Source: RGIG3528 sp963649295
GTDB lineage: Bacteria > Bacillota > Clostridia > Lachnospirales > Lachnospiraceae
NCBI GenBank assembly: GCA_963649295.1
Contig: CAVJHK010000005.1
Coordinates: 1-64,000, forward strand
Length of the DNA stretch: 64,000 nt
Direction of reading: 5' to 3'
In this document: in pieces, positions 17,305-25,844 of the stretch
Position numbering within the stretch: the first letter of the stretch is position 1
Layout of the letters: every line of letters begins with the position of its first letter
Notes under the pieces: model-generated
Told to the model about the DNA's origin: nothing
Seen by the model: only the letters and a program-made list of their open reading frames with translations
Database searches by the model: none
Translations under genes and position numbers: made by a program

Positions 17305-18180
17305 ATGTCAGTAAAATTTAGGGACGATGAAGAATGTTGGTGCAAAAGCGGCAGGATGTATATGGATTGCCACAAACGCTTTGATGACAGGATTAAAAAG
17401 CTTAAGCTTATCAGAAAAAAAGTCCCGGGAAGAAATTTGATAAAAACACCGGAACAGATTAAGAGAATAAAGGAATCGGCAAAAATAAACGTGAGTGTGC
17501 TTGATTATATCGGTGAAGTGATAAAAGAAGGCATGACCACGGCCGAAATCGACAGGATTGTCTATGATATGACAACCAAAATGGGAGCGATTCCTGCACC
17601 GCTTAATTATGAGGGCTTCCCCTACAGCGTTTGCACCTCGGTTAATGACCAGGTTTGTCACGGATTTCCGTCGGATAAAGTAGTTTTGCGGGACGGGGAT
17701 ATCATAAACGTTGACTGCTCCACAATTTTAAACGGCGCATTTTCGGATTCTTCGAGAATGTTTTGTATAGGAAATGTCGATCCCAAAATAAAAAAACTTG
17801 TGGAGGTGACCCGCGAAAGTATATACGAAGGCTTTAAGGCGGTTAAGCCCTGGGGATATATGGGAGACATGAGCGCTGCGGTTCACGATTATGTGTATGA
17901 CAGAGGATATACAATAGTTCGCGAAATCGGCGGACATGGTGTCGGAAATGCCTTCCACGAAGATCCTTGGGTCGGATTTCATATGAAACGGGGCACAGGC
18001 ATGGTACTTGCGCCCGGGCTTATGTTTACGATTGAGCCCATGGTTAATTTCGGAGACGAAGATATATATGTTTCCGATGAAAACGATTGGGAAGTATATA
18101 CAGACGACGGCCTTCCGTCAGCACAATGGGAAATCCAGGTGCTTGTGACGGAAGAGGGAGCGGAAATTATATCGTGGTGA
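17305..18180 (+). CDS. map: Methionine aminopeptidase type I with N-terminal SEC-C-like zinc motif
   Basis: Removes the initiator Met from new proteins. The pita-bread fold carries metal ligands in DGDIINVDCS and GAFSDSS (two Asp), GGHGVG (His), FTIEPM (Glu) and SAQWEIQVLVT (Glu). An extension of about 45 residues precedes it. This starts with a Cys/His cluster at residues 11-23 (CWC, then CH), resembling the zinc-binding SEC-C knuckle found in a subset of clostridial MetAPs. The family's 250 catalytic residues plus this extension account for 291. ATG 17305 follows a ggagagg site. Confidence 0.92.
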   Translation: MSVKFRDDEECWCKSGRMYMDCHKRFDDRIKKLKLIRKKVPGRNLIKTPEQIKRIKESAKINVSVLDYIGEVIKEGMTTAEIDRIVYDMTTKMGAIPAPLNYEGFPYSVCTSVNDQVCHGFPSDKVVLRDGDIINVDCSTILNGAFSDSSRMFCIGNVDPKIKKLVEVTRESIYEGFKAVKPWGYMGDMSAAVHDYVYDRGYTIVREIGGHGVGNAFHEDPWVGFHMKRGTGMVLAPGLMFTIEPMVNFGDEDIYVSDENDWEVYTDDGLPSAQWEIQVLVTEEGAEIISW

Positions 18181-18213
18181 ACGGTGTAAATGTGTGGGTT
18201 TGTTTCAATTTTA

Positions 18214-18546
18214 TTAATTGTAATTGCTTTCAAGAAATTTTTGGTAGGCAGATTCAATTGTAATCAAATCTTCCGAATTAAGATTACCGATTTTAAAAAT
18301 AAAGCTGTCTTTAGGCAAAAGCATAACCTTAGAAATTCTTGCTGTTGACATGAGATGTAATCCTGCTTCTTCCCAATATAAAATAGGAATATCATAAGGG
18401 TCGGTTGACCTCGGCTTGTGTTTGGTGATTTTTACGGACAGAACACCCGGAATATTTTCATCAAGGACAACGACAGGCCGGTTTAAAAGTTGTGTGGCAT
18501 CTTCTTTCAAAGGAAATTCAACAAACCATACCTCACCTTTTTGCAT
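18214..18546 (-). CDS. MazF/PemK-type toxin of a type II toxin-antitoxin pair
   Basis: 110 residues with the MazF/PemK pattern: an N-terminal MQKGEVWFVEFP strand, the RPVVVLDE strand, VKITKH, LMSTARISKVMLLPKDSF, and a C-terminal helix ESAYQKFL. Family members are mRNA endonucleases. The ATG overlaps the antitoxin stop by one base (TAATG), so the two are translationally coupled, antitoxin first. The upstream partner is RelB/DinJ-like rather than the usual MazE-like partner. Activity is inferred from family. Confidence 0.8.
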   Translation of the reverse strand: MQKGEVWFVEFPLKEDATQLLNRPVVVLDENIPGVLSVKITKHKPRSTDPYDIPILYWEEAGLHLMSTARISKVMLLPKDSFIFKIGNLNSEDLITIESAYQKFLESNYN

Positions 18547-18863
18547 TATTGTATACCTCGTTCTTTCTTCATTTGTTTGAATATTTCATCCCACTCGGAT
18601 TCACCTGTCCATTCGTCGTCAGAAGATATTGTTGCCTTGCCGGAAGTGTTGTACTTCGTGTTTTTTATGGCAAGGCGATAGGCATCCGAATCATATGCCT
18701 TACTTTTCATGTCGGGATGAAACGGTAAAGCCTGTTCACGGACGGCTTGCTTTGCTGCCATTGTAAAAAAAGTGGTAAGATCTAGGCCTAAATCTAACAT
18801 AAGCTCCTGAAGCTGGGATTTTAACGTTTCATCCATACGCATGGTTATGGTTGTACTTGACAT
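18546..18863 (-). CDS. RelB/DinJ-family antitoxin
   Basis: 105 residues. The N-terminal ribbon-helix-helix TTITMRMDETLKSQLQELMLDLGLDLTTFF is typical of RelB/DinJ antitoxins, which dimerise, bind their own promoter and neutralise the toxin with the C-terminal tail. That tail is acidic (SSDDEWTGESEWDEIFKQM). A strong ribosome site (aggaggtcc) precedes the ATG. A consensus promoter and a small palindrome lie just upstream, as expected for autoregulation. Confidence 0.85.
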   Translation of the reverse strand: MSSTTITMRMDETLKSQLQELMLDLGLDLTTFFTMAAKQAVREQALPFHPDMKSKAYDSDAYRLAIKNTKYNTSGKATISSDDEWTGESEWDEIFKQMKKERGIQ

Positions 18864-18916
18864 AAATAGGACCTCCTTTTTTTATTGAGCTTAAAGTGCT
18901 TTTTGGCTTTAATATC

Positions 18917-18945
18917 ATTATATATCGACATAAATATATTGTCAA
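18917..18945 (-). promoter_or_regulatory. Perfect-consensus sigma-A promoter of the toxin-antitoxin operon
   Basis: On the minus strand TTGACA (18945-18940), exactly 17 bases, then TATAAT (18922-18917). Both hexamers match consensus perfectly. A 10-base palindrome tgttataaca (18951-18960) abuts the -35 and is a candidate operator for the antitoxin. Strong promoter plus operator fits an autoregulated toxin-antitoxin unit. Confidence 0.85.
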
Positions 18946-19004
18946 TGCAGTGTTATAACAGTGTATATACGTTATAAATATTTCGGAAAAAATTCCTATA
19001 TAGC

Positions 19005-19046
19005 AAAAAACGTTCATACGGATTCTATGCCGTGTGAACGTTTTTT
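19005..19046 (-). terminator. Bidirectional-type terminator after the NSS transporter
   Basis: acgttcatacgg (19010-19021) pairs with ccgtgtgaacgt (19030-19041), with one wobble, around an 8-base loop. It is flanked by A6 and T6, so it can end transcription on either strand. On the minus strand it follows the transporter gene. Confidence 0.8.
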
Positions 19047-19093
19047 ATACCACCAAAACAATTTTTTTTAATTAAGCTTTTGTCCTTTATTCA

Positions 19094-20497
19094 TCAGCTG
19101 AGCGAGGTACCCTGTACAAGTCCCACAATAATAATTGTAGCGATTGCGATGGGCACGACAAATCTGATAAAGAAGGCATAAACGCGGGCCCACTTGAACG
19201 ATGCGCCGTTTCTTACTTCGGAAATAATTGCTTCAGGCTTAACAACCCATCCCGCAAAGATTGCGATACCGAGTGCGCATATGGGCATAAGGAGACGGTC
19301 GGTCGAAAATTCCATGAAATCGCCGAAGGTGGGGAAGGTGAGCCCGTTTGCAAAGTCAAACCAGATTCCCTTTATGTTGAATGCCGCCTGCGAGCATGTG
19401 TAAAGGCATCCGATAAGATAAAGCACAATACTTGTTATGATTGCGCCCTTTTTGCGGTCAACATGCATATGATCGTGTAAAAATGTTGTAAGCACCTCAA
19501 GGAGCGAAATGCAGCTTGTGAGTGCGGCAAAAAGGAGAAGGAGATAAAAGATTGCGCCGAAGAGCCAGCCTACGGGAAGATCTTCAAATACGCCGGCAAG
19601 AGATACAAAAGCAAAGCCTGCGCCCTTGCCGATACCTTCCTCACCGAGTGTCGCAAAGCATGCGGGGATAATCATGAAGCCTGCCGTGAGTGCAACAAGT
19701 GTATCCGTGCAGCATACGAGTACGGAACTCTTTTCGATATTTTCGTCCTTTTTAAGATAAGAGCCGTAGGTCATCATGATTCCCATGCCGAGGCTGAGTG
19801 AATAAAAGGCCTGGCCGAGAGCGGAGAGAACGGTTGCAAACGATACCTTGCTCCAATCCGCTTTAAGCATATATTTAAGGCCGGGCTCCGCGCCGGGAAG
19901 CGTAGTCGTACGGATCAAAAGGATAATGAGAAGGACAAAGAGAGCAGGCATGCCGACCTTGTTAAATTTTTCGATTCCCTTGTCAACGCCCTTTACAACA
20001 ACAAATGCGGTTATTGCCATAAATATTGCGCCAAAGATGAGCGCGGAAACAGGAAGCCATGTTTCGCCTGTTGCCGCATCATATCCGAGCATTCCGTAAA
20101 AGAATGACGTGGGATCGGCATAAATAGTTTTTGATTCGTAAAGGTAGCTTACAAAATATTTGAGCACCCAGCCGCCTACGTGCGCATAATAAGCCGTGAT
20201 GATGAACGGAACGATTATTGCGAGCCAGCCCACCCAGGCAAAGCGCTTGTCAAGCTTTTTGAAGGTTGAAACACAGTCTGCCTGACCTTTTCTTCCGAGT
20301 GCGAGTTCGGTAAGCATTACGGGAATACCGATGAATAAAACTATGCATAAATAAATGATAACATACGATGCACCGCCGCCTTCGTATGCTCTGCCCGGAA
20401 ATTTCCAAATGTTTCCGAGACCTACGGCAGATCCTGCTGTTGCGAGGATAAAGCCGAGTTTGGACCCCCATTGGGCCCTTTGTTTCTTCTCTTGCAT
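19094..20497 (-). CDS. Sodium-dependent transporter, NSS/SNF family
   Basis: 467 residues with about 11-12 hydrophobic segments. The N-terminal signature SAVGLGNIWKFPG (TM1, containing sodium- and substrate-binding backbone) and the unwound TM6/TM8 region are as in LeuT-like bacterial transporters, which import amino acids or similar with sodium. The substrate cannot be read from sequence. The gene is transcribed alone, from an extended -10 promoter to a strong terminator. Confidence 0.88.
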   Translation of the reverse strand: MQEKKQRAQWGSKLGFILATAGSAVGLGNIWKFPGRAYEGGGASYVIIYLCIVLFIGIPVMLTELALGRKGQADCVSTFKKLDKRFAWVGWLAIIVPFIITAYYAHVGGWVLKYFVSYLYESKTIYADPTSFFYGMLGYDAATGETWLPVSALIFGAIFMAITAFVVVKGVDKGIEKFNKVGMPALFVLLIILLIRTTTLPGAEPGLKYMLKADWSKVSFATVLSALGQAFYSLSLGMGIMMTYGSYLKKDENIEKSSVLVCCTDTLVALTAGFMIIPACFATLGEEGIGKGAGFAFVSLAGVFEDLPVGWLFGAIFYLLLLFAALTSCISLLEVLTTFLHDHMHVDRKKGAIITSIVLYLIGCLYTCSQAAFNIKGIWFDFANGLTFPTFGDFMEFSTDRLLMPICALGIAIFAGWVVKPEAIISEVRNGASFKWARVYAFFIRFVVPIAIATIIIVGLVQGTSLS

Positions 20498-20531
20498 AAA
20501 ATTCTCCTTAAAAATTTATAAATAATGTATA

Positions 20532-20559
20532 ATTATACCATATTATTGAAAAATTACAA
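20532..20559 (-). promoter_or_regulatory. Promoter of the NSS transporter
   Basis: On the minus strand TTGTAA (20559-20554), a 16-base spacer, then TATAAT (20537-20532) preceded by TG-G, an extended -10. It lies about 35 bases upstream of the transporter ATG. Confidence 0.65.
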
Positions 20560-20648
20560 TCGTTTTGGAGCATATCGCTTGCTTTTTTTTATATGTTGGA
20601 TTATGATTTGGCTTCGGAAAAAAGATTTGCAAAAAAAGGAAATTTTAA

Positions 20649-21386
20649 ATGGAAACAAATTCATCAGAAAACAAAAGCTTTAAAAAGCTTACTTTCGGTG
20701 CGGGAGCACGTGATTCGGTGCCGATTGCGGCGGGATATTTTGCGGTAAGCTTTTCTTTTGGAATACTTGCGTCAAAGGCGGGGCTTAGCGCCATGGAGGC
20801 AGGGCTAATGTCTCTTACGAATGTCACAAGCGCCGGTCAGTTTGCGGGAGTGAGTCTCTATGCTGCGGGTGCGACAATAGTTGAGCTCATATGCGCAATG
20901 ATAATCATAAATCTGCGCTATGCACTTCTCAGCATGTCTCTTTCCCAAAAGCTTGACAAAAACATGGGGATTTTTAAGAGACTGCTTGTGGCGTTCGCAA
21001 ACACGGATGAAATTTTTGCTGTATCGATAAGCAAGGCGGGGAATGTAAACGGCAAATACATGGCGGGACTTGAAATTTTTCCGATTATGTTTTGGACGCT
21101 CGGAACCATATGCGGCGCTCTTGCAAATAATCTCCTTCCGGGATTTGTACAAAGTGCGCTCGGTGTTGCGCTTTATGCAATGTTTATCGCAATTGTGATG
21201 CCGCCCGCAAGAAAAGAAAGAAGCATTGCGATTTGCGCATGTATCGCAATGACAATGAGTGTGGTATTTTATTATGTCCCTGTATTAAAAAACGTATCGT
21301 CGGGGGTTTCGATCATACTTTGCACCGTGATTGCGGCAGGCGTTTCGGCGGTGCTTTTTCCCGTCAAGGAGGATGAATCAAAATGA
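20649..21386 (+). CDS. azlC: AzlC-family branched-chain amino acid exporter, large subunit
   Basis: 245 residues with about 6-8 membrane segments. The N-terminal signature (GARDSVPIAAGYFAVSFSFG) and internal half-repeat are those of AzlC/YgaZ. With AzlD it forms an efflux system for branched-chain or related amino acids. The C-terminus overlaps azlD by 4 bases (ATGA), the usual AzlC-AzlD arrangement. A ribosome site (aaaaggaa) precedes the ATG. Confidence 0.88.
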   Translation: METNSSENKSFKKLTFGAGARDSVPIAAGYFAVSFSFGILASKAGLSAMEAGLMSLTNVTSAGQFAGVSLYAAGATIVELICAMIIINLRYALLSMSLSQKLDKNMGIFKRLLVAFANTDEIFAVSISKAGNVNGKYMAGLEIFPIMFWTLGTICGALANNLLPGFVQSALGVALYAMFIAIVMPPARKERSIAICACIAMTMSVVFYYVPVLKNVSSGVSIILCTVIAAGVSAVLFPVKEDESK

Positions 21387-21697
21387 ATATATATACATAT
21401 ATCCTCATTATGGCGCTTATTACCTATTTGATACGTATGCTTCCGCTTGTGCTTATTCGCACCGAGATTAAAAATGTTTATGTAAAAAGCTTTTTGCACT
21501 ATGTGCCTTATGCATGCCTTACCGCAATGACCGTGCCGAGCGTGTTTTATGCGACGGATTATATGTTATCCGCGGTGATTTCGTTTATTGTTGCGGGAAT
21601 ACTGGGATTTAAGGGCAAAAGCCTTCCTGTTGTGAGCGCTGCGGCGGTTGTGACGGTTTTAATTGTTGAAGGAATAATGAAGATTGCGGGAATATGA
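21383..21697 (+). CDS. azlD: AzlD-family branched-chain amino acid exporter, small subunit
   Basis: 104 residues, about 3-4 membrane segments. The family motif TYLIRMLPLVLIR is near residues 13-25, and the internal LHYVPYACLTAMTVPSVF matches the conserved AzlD segment. It pairs with AzlC by 4-base gene overlap. A bidirectional terminator follows. Confidence 0.88.
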   Translation: MNIYTYILIMALITYLIRMLPLVLIRTEIKNVYVKSFLHYVPYACLTAMTVPSVFYATDYMLSAVISFIVAGILGFKGKSLPVVSAAAVVTVLIVEGIMKIAGI

Positions 21698-21777
21698 TTT
21701 ATAGGAAATCATATAATAATTTAAGAAAACAAAAATACAATTCCGGTAATGTATTTAAATACAGTCAACATAAAAAA

Positions 21778-21815
21778 GAGGACCTAAAGTTTATGCTTTA
21801 AGTCCTCTTTTTTTT
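21778..21815 (+). terminator. Bidirectional terminator between azlD and iolG
   Basis: gaggacctaaag (21778-21789) pairs with ctttaagtcctc (21796-21807) with one internal mismatch and a 6-base loop. It is preceded by A6 and followed by T8, and serves the converging azlCD and iolG transcripts. Confidence 0.85.
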
Positions 21816-21831
21816 GAGGAAACAAAAGGTT

Positions 21832-22845
21832 CTAAAATTCTATTTCGGAAAGCTTAACGGGTCTGTGCTCGTCAAGGGATTTTTTGGCGGCCTTTGCGAT
21901 AAGCACAGGCTGGAGCCCGTCGTTTATGTCAACCGGAACTTCTCCCTTTCCTTCGCATGCGTCGCAGAAAAGCGAAACTTCCTTGGAGAAGGATGCCATA
22001 TAACGCTCAAGGAAGAAGTAGAGCGGCTTTTCGCCGGTTACTCCGTTTTCGTCGCTGATGACTGCTGATGACCCTGAGTCATTTGTAACCGCAACCTGAC
22101 CCTTGGAGCCAAAAACTTCGGCTCTTTGATCATATCCGTAAGCAGCCTTGCGTGAGTTGTCGATTACGGCGAGAGCACCGTTTTTGAGCTTCATTGTGAT
22201 AACTGCGGTATCGATGTCGCCGCATTCTTTGATTGCGGGATTTACAAGACATGTGCCGTTTACATAAATTTCTTCGACGTCGCTGCCGGATAAATAACGC
22301 ACCATATCAAAATCGTGGATCGTCATGTCAAGGAAAATTCCGCCGGAAACCTTTACATAATCAAGCGACGGAGCGTCGGGATCGCGGGAAGTGATTTTGA
22401 CAACGTGAACGTCACCGATTTTGCCTGCCTTAACCGCGTTTTTGACCGCCTCGAAGTTGTGGTCGAAACGGCGGTTGAAGCCTACCTGGAACTTAAGATC
22501 CGTACCCTTTAAGGCTTCCATGACTTCCTTGATTTTTGCAAGATCCTGCGAAATAGGCTTTTCGCAGAAAACGTTCTTGTGAGCCTTGATTGCTTCTATT
22601 GCGATGTCCGCATGCGTGTTTGTCGAAGAACAAATGAGAACGGCGTCGATTTCGGGATCGTTTATTACGGTATGATGATCCTTTGATATCTTTTTGATTC
22701 CGAGGGATTTTGCCCAGCTTTCCGTAGCCTCATTCATAAAAGGATCCGCAATTGCGACAACTTCGGCATTTTTAATGCTCATTGTGATGCTTTCGGCATG
22801 AACCTTTCCGATTCTGCCGGCACCGATTATACCTATTTTTACCAT
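21832..22845 (-). CDS. iolG: myo-Inositol 2-dehydrogenase
   Basis: Oxidises myo-inositol to scyllo-inosose with NAD, the first inositol step. The N-terminal Rossmann motif is IGIIGAGRIGKVHAE, the GFO/IDH/MOCA family motif is FCEKPIS (catalytic Lys), and GGIFLDMTIHDFDMVRYL contains the substrate-binding Asp and His. Its 337 residues are typical. It is transcribed away from the regulator and the rest of the iol genes. Other GFO/IDH dehydrogenases look similar; the iol neighbourhood supports the assignment. Confidence 0.88.
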   Translation of the reverse strand: MVKIGIIGAGRIGKVHAESITMSIKNAEVVAIADPFMNEATESWAKSLGIKKISKDHHTVINDPEIDAVLICSSTNTHADIAIEAIKAHKNVFCEKPISQDLAKIKEVMEALKGTDLKFQVGFNRRFDHNFEAVKNAVKAGKIGDVHVVKITSRDPDAPSLDYVKVSGGIFLDMTIHDFDMVRYLSGSDVEEIYVNGTCLVNPAIKECGDIDTAVITMKLKNGALAVIDNSRKAAYGYDQRAEVFGSKGQVAVTNDSGSSAVISDENGVTGEKPLYFFLERYMASFSKEVSLFCDACEGKGEVPVDINDGLQPVLIAKAAKKSLDEHRPVKLSEIEF

Positions 22846-22950
22846 ATGAATACCTCCATGATTTGGTAATTGTTTATCAATTTGAGTGGATTATATCACC
22901 TAAAAGAACACAATTCAACAATAAAATTTACAAAAAGTTGCTTTTTTTTG

Positions 22951-22979
22951 TTGATTTATGTTAAGTTTTGGTGTACTAT
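22951..22979 (+). promoter_or_regulatory. Candidate promoter of the iol regulator
   Basis: TTGATT (22951-22956), 17-base spacer, TACTAT (22974-22979), about 44 bases upstream of the regulator ATG. It sits in the 177-base divergent spacer shared with iolG. Confidence 0.5.
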
Positions 22980-23022
22980 TGAAAAAGTATTTATATAAAG
23001 AAAACCGGAGGAGACTTAATTT

Positions 23023-23790
23023 ATGGCAATGAAAAGTTATCGCCTGAGCAGAATGGAGCAGTACGTTATTGACAAGGAGCACGTTTCGATGGAGGAATTG
23101 TGCAAGGTGTTCGATATTTCGATAAATACCGCACGTCTTGACGTTGCCGAGCTTTGCGCCAAGGGATCGATCAAAAAGGTTTACGGCGGAGTTACGAGCA
23201 TGAAGGAAAATGCTCTCATTCCTTTTGAAGAAAGAAAAATGACGAATTCCGACTTAAAGCGCGGAATTTGTGAGTGTGCCGCAAACATAGTTGAGGACGG
23301 CGATATTATTTTTATCGATTCCGGCTCTACCACAATGTATATTCCCGACTTCCTGCGGGACAAAAAGAATGTGACCATCATTACGCACAACCTTAATGCG
23401 ATTGTGAGGGGAATTCAATTTACGGATCTCGAAATTTATTCGCTTCCCGGCACCCTTGACCGCCGCACAAATTCGTTTGTAACGGCGGATACGGCAAAGA
23501 CGATCGCACGCTTTAATATAAAAAAGGCATTTATTGCGGCAGCGGGTGTATCCGAAAACGGTGACATATCCAATTCGTCTCCGCTTGAATTTGAAGTAAA
23601 AAAGGCGGTTCTTTCGCATTCGGCAAAAAAATATCTTCTTGTCGATTCGAGCAAATATGGGCGTTCATCGCTTCTCAATTATGCAAAAATACAGGATGTG
23701 AACGGTGTATTTACGGATTTTCATATCGATCACAAATTTGTGGAGTTTTGCAATCAAAATAAGGTATCCGTCAAAATATCGGAAAAATAA
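23023..23790 (+). CDS. DeoR-family transcriptional regulator (IolR-like)
   Basis: 255 residues. The N-terminal helix-turn-helix (VSMEELCKVFDISINTARLD, about residues 21-40) is followed by the DeoR sugar-phosphate sensing domain with IFIDSGSTTMYIPDFL and a C-terminal VDSSKYGRSSL. In Bacillus subtilis the DeoR-type IolR represses iol genes and responds to 2-deoxy-5-keto-gluconate-6-phosphate. The position between iolG and iolJCBDE supports the same role, but this is inference. The operator was not identified. Confidence 0.82.
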   Translation: MAMKSYRLSRMEQYVIDKEHVSMEELCKVFDISINTARLDVAELCAKGSIKKVYGGVTSMKENALIPFEERKMTNSDLKRGICECAANIVEDGDIIFIDSGSTTMYIPDFLRDKKNVTIITHNLNAIVRGIQFTDLEIYSLPGTLDRRTNSFVTADTAKTIARFNIKKAFIAAAGVSENGDISNSSPLEFEVKKAVLSHSAKKYLLVDSSKYGRSSLLNYAKIQDVNGVFTDFHIDHKFVEFCNQNKVSVKISEK

Positions 23791-23842
23791 GAAAATATCA
23801 ACAAAAGAACAAAGACTTACCAAGTTTTAAATAAAACTGACA

Positions 23843-23871
23843 TTGACCCAAAAGCAAACAAGTGATAAATT
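23843..23871 (+). promoter_or_regulatory. Promoter of the iolJCBDE operon
   Basis: TTGACC (23843-23848), 17-base spacer, TAAATT (23866-23871) with TG-A before it. A DeoR-type operator may overlap, since the 188-base spacer is rich in taccaa-type motifs. Confidence 0.6.
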
Positions 23872-23929
23872 TATCTAAACATAACAAAAAGTTACCAAAT
23901 TTTCACCTAAAAACCATAAAAACCGTTAT

Positions 23930-23977
23930 TTAATGTGAGAAACGGTAACAAAATCATTGCTTAAAGTGAGGAACGGT
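23930..23977 (+). repeat. 31-bp period duplication of the iolJ ribosome-site region
   Basis: ttaatgtgagaaacggt (23930-23946) recurs as ttaaagtgaggaacggt (23961-23977) directly before the iolJ ATG. The second copy contains the functional ribosome site. Confidence 0.75.
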
Positions 23978-23978
23978 C

Positions 23979-24821
23979 ATGTCGTTGGTTTCAATGAAAG
24001 AAATTCTTGTTAATGCAGAAAAAGAAGGATATGGAGTGGGGGCGTTTTCCGTGGCGGACATGGAGATGATTCTGGGCGCAGTGAGAGCGGCCGAAGAATT
24101 AAACGTACCCCTTATTTTGCAGGTGGCTGAATCGAGACTCAAGTTTTCGCCGCTTGACAAAATCGGCGTAATGATGATTGAGGCGGCAAAAAAGGCGTCT
24201 GTGCCGACGGCGGTTCATTTTGATCACGGTGTCACAACAGAAAAGATAAGAGAGGCGCTTGAACTTGGATTTACGTCCGTAATGATTGATGCGTCCGCCT
24301 ATCCGATAAGAGAAAACATCAATATCACCAAAAAAGTGCGGGCGCTTGCGGATTGTTTTGGCGCAACCGTTGAAGCGGAAGTAGGGCAGCTCGGTATTTC
24401 TGAAGACGGAAGGGCTGAAAATAACAAGATTTATTCAGACCCCGAGGAGGTAAGACTCCTCTATGAAGAAGCGGGCCCCGACGCAATAGCGCTTTCCATA
24501 GGCAATCAGCACGGATTTTATAAGGCGGAGCCGCATTTGAATTTTGACATTCTTGATGCCGCAAATGCTCTTGTGCCCGTGCCCCTTGTGCTTCACGGAG
24601 GTTCGGGGATTTCGGACAGGGACTTCCAAAAGTGCATAAGACACGGCATCACAAAGATTAATGTTGCGACGGCAACATTTTCGGCAGTTAAGAATGCGGC
24701 ATACGAATATTTAAAAAACGAAACAGGCGACTATTTCCATATGAGTGCGGCAATGACCGACGGCGCATATGAAAACATAAAAAGACACATGAAGGTCTTT
24801 TCGATGAAACAGGAGGCGTAA
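23979..24821 (+). CDS. iolJ: Class II aldolase, 6-phospho-5-dehydro-2-deoxy-D-gluconate aldolase (IolJ type)
   Basis: Splits 2-deoxy-5-keto-gluconate-6-phosphate to DHAP and malonate semialdehyde, the last shared inositol step. Zinc ligands are HFDHG, the EAEVGQLG segment, IGNQHG and LHGGSG, followed by the phosphate-binding KINVATATF. Its 280 residues fit class II FBA/IolJ. It could by sequence alone be a fructose-bisphosphate or tagatose aldolase; the operon makes IolJ most likely. It is 3 bases from iolC. Confidence 0.85.
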   Translation: MSLVSMKEILVNAEKEGYGVGAFSVADMEMILGAVRAAEELNVPLILQVAESRLKFSPLDKIGVMMIEAAKKASVPTAVHFDHGVTTEKIREALELGFTSVMIDASAYPIRENINITKKVRALADCFGATVEAEVGQLGISEDGRAENNKIYSDPEEVRLLYEEAGPDAIALSIGNQHGFYKAEPHLNFDILDAANALVPVPLVLHGGSGISDRDFQKCIRHGITKINVATATFSAVKNAAYEYLKNETGDYFHMSAAMTDGAYENIKRHMKVFSMKQEA

Positions 24822-24824
24822 CAA

Positions 24825-25844
24825 ATGGGTTACATCAAATTTGACGAAACAAGGGAATTTGACATAATTCCGCTCGGGCGTGCGGCTATCGATCTCAATC
24901 CGATCGATTTTTACAAGCCGTTAAACGAGAGCACGACATTCAAAAAATATCTCGGCGGTTCACCCGCAAACATTGCGGTGGGAATGGCAAGGCTCGGAAA
25001 AAAGGTCGGCTTTATCGGAAAAATTTCGGACGATCAATTCGGAACGTTTATTGAAAACAGGTTTAAGGCGGAAGGAATAGATACGTCCCACCTTGTACGC
25101 GGAAAAAACAACGAAAAGCTGGGACTTACGTTTACCGAAATAAAGAGCGAAACGGAAAGCAGCATTCTTATGTACCGCGATTCGATTGCGGATCTTGAGC
25201 TTAATGTAGACGAAGTGGACGAAGACTATATCGCGCGTACAAAAGCGCTTTTGATTTCGGGTACGGCTCTTGCAAAGAGCCCTTCAAGAGAAGCGGCATT
25301 AAAGGCACTTCGCCTTGCAAAACGTCACAATACGGTCGTAATCTTTGATATCGATTACCGTCCTTACAATTGGAAGAATGCGGACGAAATTTCGATTTAT
25401 TATTCGATTGTCGCAGGCGAAGCGGACATTATTCTCGGGTCGCGCGAGGAATTTGATCTTACCGAAAGGCTGATCGAAGAAAACAGAACCGATTTACAGA
25501 CTGCCGAATACTGGCACAAAAAGGGCGCAAAAATAATTGTAATAAAGCACGGCAAGGAAGGCTCAACCGCCTATACGGACGACGGCAGAAATTATTCGAT
25601 AAAGCCTTTTCCGGTTAAGCTCTTAAAGAGCTTTGGCGGCGGTGACGGATATGCGAGCGCGTTTCTTTACGGAATCATGGAAGGAATGAGCATAGAGGAT
25701 TCGCTTGAGCTCGGAAGTGCAGAGGCTGCAATGCTTGTCGCAAGTCACGCGTGCTCCGAGGATATGCCGGGGATCGAAGCCGTCAAAAAGTTTATCAAAG
25801 AAGAAAAAGAACAATACGGAGAGATGGTGGCACGTTATGAATAA
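24825..25844 (+). CDS. iolC: 5-dehydro-2-deoxygluconokinase
   Basis: PfkB-family kinase phosphorylating 2-deoxy-5-keto-gluconate. The N-terminal glycine motif is FKKYLGGSPANIAVGMARLG, and the C-terminal ATP/catalytic segment is KSFGGGDGYASAFLYG, where the family catalytic Asp lies in GxGD. Its 339 residues are normal. The ATG lies 3 bases after iolJ. The 3' end overlaps the iolB start by 8 bases. Confidence 0.9.
   Translation: MGYIKFDETREFDIIPLGRAAIDLNPIDFYKPLNESTTFKKYLGGSPANIAVGMARLGKKVGFIGKISDDQFGTFIENRFKAEGIDTSHLVRGKNNEKLGLTFTEIKSETESSILMYRDSIADLELNVDEVDEDYIARTKALLISGTALAKSPSREAALKALRLAKRHNTVVIFDIDYRPYNWKNADEISIYYSIVAGEADIILGSREEFDLTERLIEENRTDLQTAEYWHKKGAKIIVIKHGKEGSTAYTDDGRNYSIKPFPVKLLKSFGGGDGYASAFLYGIMEGMSIEDSLELGSAEAAMLVASHACSEDMPGIEAVKKFIKEEKEQYGEMVARYE

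Noticed and set aside
18490..18728. Plus-strand frames across the toxin-antitoxin genes
   Set aside because: No motif or ribosome site; the minus-strand pair has clear family signatures, coupling and a consensus promoter.
25705..25836. Upstream extension of iolB
   Set aside because: These 44 codons lie inside iolC in another frame and match nothing; ATG 25837 overlaps iolC by 8 bases as expected in a coupled operon.
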